Assembly: GCA_911728455.2 (NCBI GenBank) | Contig: OU452221.1 | Span: 5,298,290 to 5,362,289 of the forward strand | DNA: 64,000 nucleotides | Reading direction: 5' to 3' | Origin: Marthasterias glacialis | Lineage: Eukaryota > Echinodermata > Asteroidea > Forcipulatida > Asteriidae | Shown: positions 23,901 through 31,400 of the stretch, in pieces | Layout of the letters: each line of letters begins with the position of its first letter | How positions within the stretch are numbered: the first letter of the stretch is position 1 | Notes under the pieces: model-generated | Databases searched by the model: none | What the model was told of the DNA's origin: nothing | The model's input: only the letters and a program-made list of their open reading frames with translations | Translations under genes and position numbers: made by a program

Positions 23901-24487
23901 AGAGGGTGACCCCCCATAAAAAGCTCAAAAATCCATCGAAGACATCTATAGTAGTAGTAGCTAGTAGGTCTACTAACTGTCAATTTGAAACTCACCTGAG
24001 GTACACAGGAGATAATAAATATTGTCGGTTATGCTCCGACGATCAGCTCTGAGATTTTGTAATAAAATTCCACCAAAATAAGTCATTATATACCTCATTT
24101 GGGCCATAGTGTTCGTAGGGCCAAGAAGCGGAGGTACATGTAGCGTATTGGCACTATTTATCGGGCTAGCTAAGCTAAGTGAGGCAAATTTAACATTTAA
24201 AGCAAAGACTAACTCACTGTTTTACTTTAGTGCAAACTGTAAGTGTTACTTATTAGTCAGTGTTATCGACTATTTTAATTTTTTAATTTTATAATATAAA
24301 AATTAAAAGCTGAATTATCTAAGTTCAGAAGTAAGAACAGCATCAATAGTAAGTTATATACTATTTTGAAAATAAACAAGTTTTTAACTAGAAAACAACG
24401 AACGAACAACGATAAGAAGCTGTAACGTCTGAAGGAAAAACAAACCTGCATTCGCTGGAACTCTTCATCAGACAAGGACTGCGCCAT
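668..24487 (-). CDS. GRIPAP1: GRIP1-associated protein 1 (GRASP-1) homologue, 5' part, 19 coding exons
   Basis: Coiled-coil Rab4/recycling-endosome effector family; the human protein is about 841 residues. Exons, in order: 24446-24487, 22622-22688, 21676-21737, 21055-21081, 20311-20418, 19650-19803, 17277-17328, 15190-15323, 14028-14126, 12092-12193, 11502-11548, 9714-9765, 8765-8835, 6405-6452, 5912-5943, 4283-4330, 3178-3223, 1710-1763, 668-745. All have AG/GT borders and phases agree, giving 441 residues in frame. The start [14 protein letters not shown], then [13 protein letters not shown] (17-29), [18 protein letters not shown] (82-99), [12 protein letters not shown] (324-335) and [11 protein letters not shown] (356-366) match the GRIPAP1 N-terminal half in order. 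Residues about 172-315 (exons 8-12) are acidic and Ser/Thr-rich and longer than the corresponding human linker. The C-terminal half is outside the window. Identification is from memory of the family; the exon chain is read directly. Confidence 0.93.
870..1150 (+). mobile_element. CR1/L2-like LINE, 5'-truncated 3' end
   Basis: The frame ending at the TAA at 1035-1037 reads [15 protein letters not shown], then [12 protein letters not shown] and stop: the conserved C-terminal tail of CR1/Jockey-type reverse transcriptases (W-N-x-L-P...F-K-x-x-L-K). A short 3' UTR with GCGCTTTACAAATGCTCTG and a GTATTG-rich end follows. Only the last ~55 codons remain, so it is a dead 5'-truncated copy in the last visible GRIPAP1 intron. 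Confidence 0.75.
1350..1692 (-). mobile_element. tRNA-derived SINE, family A, near full length
   Basis: Read on the minus strand it starts GGGACTCGTGGCCGAGTGG (A-box region), has a B box in GTGTGGGTTCGAGTCCCGG, runs through CACTTGTGTCCTTGGGCAAG and ends in an A-rich tail. The head resembles a long-variable-arm tRNA (Leu/Ser type). The 3' half recurs at 12770-12985. Confidence 0.8.
1811..2176. mobile_element. MITE family A, copy 1 (TIR ...TTGGTAA)
   Basis: A 366 bp element whose ends TAAAGCCCGGCTGAACGTTG and its inverted partner CAATGTTGAGCTGGGGCTTT match; collinear along its length with 21150-21512. TA borders fit a TA target duplication, as in Tc1/mariner-type elements. Confidence 0.85.
2432..3133. 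mobile_element. TIR element with five internal 120 bp tandem repeats
   Basis: Ends are TAACCCTAAC and its inverse GTTAGGGTTA. Between them five units of exactly 120 bp start near 2466, 2586, 2706, 2826 and 2946. The first four appear identical over most of their length, the fifth differs at a few bases. The same ends with a single unit occur at 31865-32078. Confidence 0.85.
3685..3780 (+). mobile_element. SINE family D fragment
   Basis: Holds the B box (GTGGGTTCAAATCCCACC) and tail (AGTGCTTATCACACATCGAT) of the 39345-39490 element; the 5' head is lost. Confidence 0.55.
3921..4262. repeat. 84 bp tandem repeat with ~20 bp subrepeats
   Basis: ACCACAAGTGGCTAACA occurs in pairs 20 bp apart, and the pair plus an AGCAATAAGCTAATAGCAGC spacer repeats every 84 bp (pairs at 3931/3951, 4015/4035, 4099/4119), with diverged copies to 4262. 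It ends about 20 bp before GRIPAP1 exon 16. Confidence 0.9.
5519..5695 (-). mobile_element. tRNA-headed SINE, family B, degraded
   Basis: GGAGGGTCCCGAGAAAAAAC followed by ACCTGGGAATCGAACCAGG, an inverted B box (GGTTCGATTCCC). A further tail-only fragment is near 465-545 (AGATACCACTACGCCAATCC). Confidence 0.5.
6148..6330. repeat. Dispersed repeat, copy 3
   Basis: ATAGTTCCCAATAGACGCCA, GCGCGTCAAGCGCTCAAATT and CTTGCATAAAACGCAACTGC follow the order of the 41998 and 44105 copies. It ends 75 bp from GRIPAP1 exon 14. Confidence 0.55.
7200..7320 (-). mobile_element. tRNA-like SINE head fragment
   Basis: The minus strand reads GCGAGTGGTCTAGTGCACTG and GTGTGGGTTCAGGTGCC, with AGAGCAAGACACTTGACTGT following: a family A head, degraded. 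Confidence 0.5.
8216..8425 (+). mobile_element. tRNA-derived SINE, family C
   Basis: A ~110 bp leader (GGTTGAATGGCTTCTGACTG) precedes a tRNA-like unit with A box TAGCTCAGTTGGTAGAGC and B box AGGTTCAAATCCC, then ATTCTTTGTTCACCCCCAAA. The same three-part order occurs inverted at 62745-62915, so leader plus tRNA-like unit moved together. Confidence 0.7.
10499..10965 (+). mobile_element. tRNA-derived SINE, family A, interrupted by a MITE
   Basis: The tRNA-like head starts GGCGTGGTCCAGTGCATTGG, with B-box sequence TGTGGGTTCGCTTCCC. It is split by a 138 bp TIR element (10589-10726) and resumes with GCAAGGCACTTAACCATAAA. The tail matches the copy at 18735-19045, not the 1350-1692 copy. Confidence 0.75.
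10589..10726. mobile_element. TTAA-flanked MITE nested in the SINE
   Basis: Terminal inverted repeats CTCTTTCACTACGG and CCGTAGGGAAAGAG are flanked by TTAA on both sides (10585-10588 and 10727-10730). Removing the insert with one TTAA rejoins the SINE cleanly (TGTCC-TTAA-GCAAGG). TTAA duplication is the hallmark of piggyBac transposition. Confidence 0.8.
11010..11373 (-). mobile_element. tRNA-derived SINE, family A
   Basis: The minus strand carries the tRNA-like head with GCCGAGCGGTTAAGCGCATT and a B box in GTGTGGGTTCGAATCCCGG, then CACTTGTGTCCTTGAGCAAG. The body extends to a (AAT)n-bordered end near 11005. Confidence 0.75.
12755..12985 (+). mobile_element. SINE family A, 3' part with A tail
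   Basis: Shares about 200 bp with the 3' half of the 1350-1692 element in the opposite orientation (AAGCCTGGCTGGTAGAGCAG inverted; TGTGTCTGGCGACTTCC direct) and ends in an A-rich run with one T, a retroposition tail. Confidence 0.7.
13070..13245 (+). repeat. Dispersed repeat, copy 2
   Basis: Same order of blocks as 30525-30725: AAATGTTTCCCCTGCCTGGA, AAGGTCGCCCGGTCATTCAA, ATGCTTCGATTCACCCACAA. Confidence 0.65.
13690..13915 (-). mobile_element. SINE family A variant, copy 1
   Basis: Minus strand: ACACTTGTGTCCTTGAGCAA, then GTTGCAAGACAAACATGACT complement, matching 51687-51910 over most of its length. The tRNA head is missing or unrecognisable. Confidence 0.55.
15560..15860 (+). mobile_element. 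Degenerate LINE reverse transcriptase tail
   Basis: One frame reads [12 protein letters not shown]; after a frameshift another reads [19 protein letters not shown] then NIKSHLQL. This is the W-N-S-L-P ... N-L-x-x-F-K/R tail seen at the end of many non-LTR retrotransposon ORFs. Upstream [12 protein letters not shown] fits the same region. It is broken by stops and a frameshift and overlaps the antisense side of GRIPAP1 intron 7. Confidence 0.6.
17078..17160 (+). mobile_element. tRNA-like SINE head fragment
   Basis: TCCGAGTGGTCTAGTGCACT gives an A box and GTGCGGGTTCAGGTCCCAC a B box. The family A downstream body is absent. A related inverted head fragment lies at 7200-7320. Confidence 0.5.
17560..17870. 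repeat. Dispersed repeat shared with 23225-23400
   Basis: GGCATGAAATTTGGCCC, TTTTCAGGCTATTTCATAAC and ATCGGAAATCAGACTTAAGT follow the order of GGCATGATATTTTGCCCAC, TTTTCAGGCCGTTTAATAAC and ATCAGAAATCAGATCAAAGT at 23272-23390. Type not recognised. Confidence 0.5.
18300..18575. repeat. Dispersed repeat pair, copy 1
   Basis: TTGTACACAGCTCAATGGAA, CATGACCGGTGCAGTATCTC, GCCTGCCAGAAAGGCC and TTTTTGTAAACAAAG recur in order at 33985-34275. A short relative is at 29690-29745, inverted. Confidence 0.55.
18742..19045 (+). mobile_element. tRNA-derived SINE, family A
   Basis: Head TTCGTGGCTGAGTTGTCTAG; B box GTGTGGGTTCGAATCCCGG; then GACACTTGTGTTCTTGGGCA. The tail AGTGCCTACTAAATGCCTAT resembles the end of the 10499-10965 copy. 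Confidence 0.75.
20495..20712 (-). mobile_element. tRNA-headed SINE, family B, longer copy
   Basis: Contains GTAGGGACTGAAAAACCCAA, GTGAACCGGGGTCC and ACCACTACGCCAACC as in the other family B copies, plus ~80 bp more of 3' body (GGGGAAAACCCCCTGCAGTC). It abuts GRIPAP1 exon 5. Confidence 0.6.
20848..20900. repeat. (AAT)n microsatellite
   Basis: About 17 uninterrupted AAT units. Other simple repeats seen: (TTG)n at 55275-55303, (TATAG)n near 13976-14015, (AATA)n near 5861-5895, and an 18 bp G run at 57822-57839. Confidence 0.95.
21150..21512. mobile_element. MITE family A, copy 2
   Basis: A 363 bp copy with a perfect 25 bp inverted repeat (TAAAGCCCCAGCTCAACATT then GGTAA at the left). Internal motifs CTGTGAAAATGTCAGC and GGCAGAGTTTTTGTCTCAC are shared with copy 1. 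Confidence 0.88.
21796..22327. mobile_element. Divergent tandem-repeat element, about four units
   Basis: Units of about 90-100 bp (TGTTGGACTGAGGACTGCAC; CAGTTTGGGTGTTGAGTTAC) and the right flank GGAAGGATCCTAGTAAATCA are related to 2432-3133. Units are diverged from one another. A degraded remnant may continue to about 22510. Confidence 0.7.
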
Positions 24488-25487
24488 GTTGGATTCGGCA
24501 ACCTTTTAATAAAATTGTTCAGAACGTACATTTGATGTTATTTGACAAACTTTGCATCAATTGGTTTTTTTCACCACAACTTGCAATGTACCAAACGAAC
24601 AAATTTACACTGCATTTAAATTCTAATGCAGACAAAATGAAGGTTCTGTTTACTACTTTTATTTTATTTTGTTCAATAAAAGTTGTATTTTTATTTATTT
24701 TGCGGGAACTGCAAGACCATATCAAATTACGTCAGAGGGCCCATCCTCTCAAAATGTATTTTTTCCCTACTGACGTGTCGGACTGAATAAAACATATTGA
24801 GCAAAGACCAGAAGAGCAAGAACAAATTCTTGACTCAGAGTCAGTTCTGAGAATTAAATCCCATTAAATACTGACATAAAAAGGATTCACTCAGTTTAAA
24901 AAAAAAATGTGTTATTCAAGATTTCAGACATGTTCACGTAATTCCTACTCTAACTCCTGCTGTTATTATTGATGTGCTTTCTTTCTAGTTGTTTTTGAGC
25001 AATGCGTCTTTTTCACAGTCACCCTCCCCCCCCCAGCCCCCCCAATCCCAGTAGACCTGGGGGCTACCAGTCAAGAGAATGTAATTTTCTACATTTTGTT
25101 CCTTTAATTTTCATGAAATTAGTCCGTAATGAGTTTTTTTGGAAGTCTGGAGTTAAAAATCAGAATTCCCTATGAATCAAAATGGAAATGATGACCCCCT
25201 GTCCGCAAACACAGTGGTAATCCTGTTTTATTTCATAGTCGGGTACTGAATTTTTATTAGTGTTTGTTTGATGATGTTGATTCAGGGTATCAGCCTACAA
25301 GAGGGGCATTAAAAATCGAAAAATCGACAGAGAATAGTCGGAGATTTTTGGTCTGGGAACCAGACTAAATACTTTCCACTATTGGAAAAGGACAATAGAG
25401 GGCGATCAGGACGAAGTTGGATCTTGGAATTTCATGATCGATCAAAATTATTTTTATTCAGTTTATAAGTGTAACCCATTCCTCAAA
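24488..25487. promoter_or_regulatory. Divergent GRIPAP1/FAM50 promoter region
   Basis: Exactly 1,000 bases separate the two start codons, which point away from each other. The GRIPAP1 start sits in CCAACATGGCGCAG, a YY1-like ATGGCG context overlapping the initiator Met. ACGTCA/TGACGT half-sites occur near 24731 and 24770. No TATA box is obvious at either end. Shared promoter activity is inference from spacing and orientation. Confidence 0.5.
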
Positions 25488-28400
25488 ATGACGGAATATA
25501 AAGGAGCAGCCAGTGAAGCTGGCCGTGTTCGTCAGTTGATGTTGAAAAGAGAAAAGCAGCTTGAAGCTTTAGAAAAAAGAAAACAGCGAATTGAGCAGGT
25601 GAGTTTAAAAAAAAAGTGCTCTCTGTCTGAGTGAGTTCAAACAACTCGCCCTCGGACAGCACGACTGTTGGACAACTCGACCGGTGAGGAAATTCGTCCG
25701 GTGGGACAGCTTCACAGCTTGTCAGTTCAACCGTAAGACAAGTAGGATGGAATACCCTATTTCCGCGGTATTTTGTTGCTGAAGTATGCTAAGTAACAGG
25801 TCAACTCGTACCTTCGCCGACTCGTACCTTCGCCAAGTCATACCTTCAGTTAAGTCAACTCGTGCCTTCGCCAACTCTAGTTGCGATGATCGTAACCCTC
25901 CATCCTCCCGACGGTCGGAGACCGGAGGGTTACGACACAAGACTGATATTATCGACGGTACGGGCAGTTTTGACCAGTTTTTGCCAGACTCGTGATCAGA
26001 TTCGTCCTTTTTTTCCACTTTCCAAAATCATGACAGACATTCTAAACACATGGAGTTGATCTTTATTGTATGACAACGTCATCTGGAACCCTTAAAACAA
26101 CATCATGAAAATATTTGGCAGAAAAAACGACAAAAACTTACCAAAAGACTGACCGAATATATCCATAATCCATAGCGGGGCCAACTAGTGATTTTGAACG
26201 TCGCACTTGCTTGGCAACAACCAATCAGCGTGACCCAACCAAACACGCATCTGGACGAGCCATGGCTGTCGTATGCGTATCGGCCACTCCAGCTTGCAAA
26301 CTCACCGCCTGTGTGTGTAAGCACTGATCCCCCACCGGACCGAGTGCGCAGCATGCAGGCTATGTATGTACATGTACATGTACATGTACATGCAAGCTGG
26401 AATGGCCGATACGCATACGACAGCCATGGCTCGTCCAGATGCTTGTTTGGTTGCGTCACGCTAGGGGCCTAGGTAGGGTTACTTTCCACTTTGACTTTGC
26501 AAAGGGCGCCCTCAATGTTCGTGTTTTAACATGAAGTTAAAACTCGCGCAGGTTAAAGACTTGCCTGCGCAAGTACAAAAATCACCGGGGTGAATGTGCG
26601 CAATTTTCAAAATTGCGCAGTTCAGTTTTCAATTTACACGGTTATTGCGCTTATTTTGGTAGTACTCCGCAATTTAAAAAGCCTTGTGAAAAAGCAAAAC
26701 TTGCCCGGCTGGTGGGAAATTAAAAATTGTAATCCATTCAAAGTTAATTATTTCATATTATGGTTGAATTTAGCTCCATTAATGTAGAGGAAAAGGCTTT
26801 GCAGACCGTTTGAAAAACTCCCCGGACGGATATGTGAGACTCACCTCCAAAATCATGCCGCGCATATGCTCATTTTCTGAGACGTTTTCGACGAATTTAA
26901 TCTGAAAGTCAAAGTGAAAAGTACATGTAATATACTTCAGCAACAATAATTAAAGGACACTTTGCACAAGTTGCTGATTTATTTTTTGTTTTGATAGAAA
27001 AATGCAGCAAATACCGCGGACAAAGGGTATATCCATCCTATAGTACTACTTTTATGGCTATACTAAGTACACATTTGATTTGACAACTCGACGAGTAGAG
27101 TTCAAATTAACACTTTTCGCTTTATTTTTGATGGCGTGTGTGAACCAAATTTACGTGATGCAAAACAAGTAACTAAATGAACTGGTTTTTGTCATACTCA
27201 TATAGGCCACATTTTTGTCACAAGTTTCCTTTAACAAAATGTGACTTCCAAACGAAGAGCGCCCTCTAGCATTTATGCACAACCCTTAGCATCGTTGCCG
27301 ATTATTAATGGTATGGTTGTACGATTGTGTCAGATACATTTCTGAAAAACAGAGAAACTTACACTAAGTTCTGATACTGATAGCTGTCACCTCTCGCGCA
27401 AACTTCAATCATCGCCCAAACTTAAATCACACAAACTCCATGCACGCAGGAGATCTCACGCAAACTTCAAGCCTTGCGCAAAATTTGCTGGCACTCCAAA
27501 AATTAAGTTTCTTCGGTCTTTGCACGTAAAGTGTGAACCACGAATCAAAAGTCACTTTTGCAACTTTGTTTCATAACCGTAAGGTTGCCCAAAAAGAATT
27601 GTTTCATTAAGCAGGGTCTTAATTGAAGTTAAGACCAATGATCCTAGCCTGAAATGCCTTTGTCCATCAGATAAAGATGATAAGAATATGTTTTGGGTTT
27701 TTCGTTTTTAACAGGATAACTTCGGCAAAGTAGAGACTATTAGTGCCAAATTTTCAGCCCACTATGATGCTGTGGAACAACAACTCAAGAGCAGTACTAT
27801 CGGTAAGAAGGTGAAATTAAAATGTACAAAACTGCAAGATTTCGGTCAACTCAGTCCCAATTCAACTCAGTCTGAGGTCAACTCAGTCCCAATTCAACTC
27901 AGTCTGAGGTCAACTCAGCCCCATGTCAATTCAACCCCATGTCAACTCGGTCTGAGGTCAACTCAGCCCCAAGTCAACTCGGTCTGAGGTCAACTCAGCC
28001 CCATGTCAATTCAACCCCATGTCAACTCGGTCTGAGGTCAACTCAGCCCCAAGTCAACTCGGTCTGAGGTCAACTCAGCCCCATGTCAATTCAACCCCAT
28101 GTCAACTCGGTCTGAGGTCAACTCAGCCCCAAGTCAACTCGGTCTGAGGTCAACTCAGCCCCATGTCAATTCAGCCCCAAGTCAACTCGGTCTGAGGTCA
28201 ACTCAGCCCCAAGTCAACACGGTCTGAGGTCAACTCAGCCCGTCAATTCAGCCCTAAGTCAACTGGTCCAAGGTAAACTCGATCCCAAATCAACTTGGTC
28301 CAGAAACAACTCGATCCCAAATCAGCTTGGACTGCACTGGGAAATGGTTGGGTCCTAAGTTATGCGGGATAGGCCTAATGCTTGAAAGTGTTGTGGGTTA

Positions 28401-31400
28401 ATGGGAACTTTTGCATTTTTAACAAACCCCCTGTTGCCCACTGTGTATGGTGTGCTGCAACCAACTATCTACTTTTTACACAAAACTGGCATCATTTTTA
28501 CACACACACTTCCCGATTCATACTGACTTGACTTTGGACCGAGTTGACTTTGGACCAAGATGACTTCAGACCGAGTTGACCTCACAGACTGAGATGACTT
28601 TAGACCGAGTTGAGTCTTCAGATTGAGTTGACCTCAGATCGAGTTGACCTCCGACAGAATTGACCTCGGACCGAGTTGAGTATTCTTCGATACTCAACAG
28701 AATTGAAAGATATTTATCCGACTCAAAGTCAACATTTTAACATAATTTTTGTTATTAAAGATATTACACAGTGAGCTATTGTTCAATAGACCGATTGCGC
28801 GACAATGTTGACATGCGGTCATGTGACCTCCTATTGGGTATAACGCCATACAGCTGATGGCAAAATATGTGTAAAGAGATAGGCTGTTACACAGAGTGAG
28901 TACGAAAACAGTCAATTTTACTTTTGTTAAGTGATAAATTAGTTAATCAGCCCCTTTATTTAAAGTAGTATGTTGTGGCTTTAATTTAAATCACATCTCT
29001 GTTTCATAATTTAACAGAATTCTACTAAAAAGAGGTTTTTTAGCCATGCACTACCTGCGTCGGACGACTATTGTAGCCACCCGTGTGTTATTTTGTTTGT
29101 AATGTAGGATTAAATCATTGTAAAAAAAGGATAATCAACATTGGAAAAGTGAGCATTAATACCTAGCCTTGCAGTATTTCAAATAGGCAAAGGAATCACA
29201 CAGTTTTGGAAAGCAATTTCTTTGGAGGATATCAGCTTCAAAACTTTGAAATTTTTGTGTTGAAAAGTGTGTGGTGATCGAGGTCGTCTGGCCAAACGTT
29301 CCATCGTGCGCTGTACACATCGTGCACATTTATACGGTACTTTTACGATTTTCAAGACTTGCTGGAACTGTCTTTACTGGCTTTATTCAGCCACTTGAAG
29401 GTCTCTGGTACAAACTCTGGAATATCTTTCACAGATTTCGAGCAAGAAAAGCCTCGATCGAATTAACTAAATGCATTAATCATCGTGTACTGTACCACCC
29501 TTTCCTATGGAGGATGTCGTGTGTGTTTACATTTTATACCCAAAAGTGGTCACGTGACGGGGGTCGCACAATCGGTCTATTAAAAAAAGCAAGACTGCCG
29601 GACTTGTTTGGTCGTTAGTTTACTGGCCCCAACGCTAAGAATCACTGGCCTCAGACTAGCAGTCCCATAGTTTGAGCCCTGTACATACTGGAAATCAGTT
29701 CAGACCTTGTACATTCCAGGGCCTTTTCTGGCAGGCAGGATACTATGCTGTTGCTATATAGACTAATCCGAGCAGCTTGTTCACGGGCGTTTAAACCACC
29801 GCAACTATGGCCGCCACACGCGCGCGTCCATGCACACGCACTGTGAATCCTCCATGCTGATTGGTACAGACGCGCGCTGACGTGCGTGTCGTGTCGCGCG
29901 CGTGTTCGGAGACCATAGCTGCGGTGGTGTAAACACCATAAACAAGCTCTGTTCGGATTGGTGTATAGGAAGTTGTACAAGTTATATCATAGTGTAGTTT
30001 CAACATGAATTCAAGTATTGCAAGACTAATGACTGAACAAGTTTTAGCTGTTCCATGCCCAGGCATGGTATCCATTCAGGTTAGTCCTTCAACTCAGTAA
30101 GATTTTTCCTGCTATTTTTCAGAAGTGAAATATGAAGTCTGGATGTGCTCCCGTTCTTATCCAAGTTGATAAGAATTGTATGCTGCAATCTGTGTAAAAA
30201 CTTAAGATTATCTTTTTTCTCCTTTGAGGTGTGTACAAATTGTGCCTGCAGGAAGCCCAAGCTCCTGTGGCTGACTCTTTGAGGGAGATAAGTCGTGCTT
30301 TCCTCCACTGTTTATATTTTTCACCCATGTAGAGATACGATTATATTGAAACCAGGTTGTAATTTTTGTGTTTAGGTCTGGTGACGTTAGATCAGATGAA
30401 AGCGAAGAGAGACATTCTGGTCAAAGAGCATGAAAAGGAATTAGCAAAGGCATTCAATAACCAGGAGAAATTGTAAGTCAATAGATTATCGGACGAATAG
30501 CCATTCAACCGTTTAACCAGTAGGCGCCGGATGACGTGTATACACGCAAATGTTTCCCCTGCCTGGAAACGGAAGCCGTGTAAAGACGCCAGTTGTGTAA
30601 TTTCAGAATACCGGAGCAAAGGTCACCCGGACAATCCACTGCGGAGTGTGCACAGACCACACACAAGCCGTCTAACACTTCATTTCACCCACACAAAGAC
30701 AAAAAAAGATGTTGAATATTTGGGCATTTTCTGGCTGGTACCTCTTTATTCCTTGTCTGTGTTCACCCTCAAAATTGAAACGAAACGCAGATACACAACC
30801 CTAGTACAGACCATGGATAGAGGACACTGAGAAGTTCTGTGTATATTGTAGTCATCTGTGCACTTCTGCTTTCAAGCATTTTGTATCATTACGTTATACA
30901 AAAAGAAAGAATAGACTGAATTTATTTGCTCTGTTTCAGGGAGAAGGAGAAGAAAGCCCTGAAGAAGAAGAAGTTGAAAGTTTCCGGTACGCTGTCTTTC
31001 AATCTGGACGAAGACGGTGCAGAAGACAGTGAAGAAGAAGAAGGTATGTCCAATATTTTCATGGAATGGTGGAGAGGGAGGGCTCAAAATTGGGGTAAAA
31101 TTCCGCAAGGCCACAGGTCAAAATATTTACCGGACCAGAATTTATTTTACAGGACCAGAAACTAAGTGAGTAAAAACTTTCTGCAAAGTTTAGTAAACTG
31201 TTTTGATTTGAACAAGAATTAAGAGAATATTTTATCTCTTTTGTCTGATGGGTAAGTATACTTCGATACTCAACAGATTTCAAAGAAATTTACCAGACTC
31301 AAAGTCAACAGTTGATCAACATTTATTATTATTTTTTTTTATCACTGAAGATTTTACACAGTGAGGTATTATTATTTAAAGACGTCCACTGATCACCATT

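Noticed and set aside
26188-26472. Overlapping ORFs on both strands with the same peptide
   Set aside because: The similarity arises because the DNA is a 71 bp inverted repeat; not evidence for a protein.
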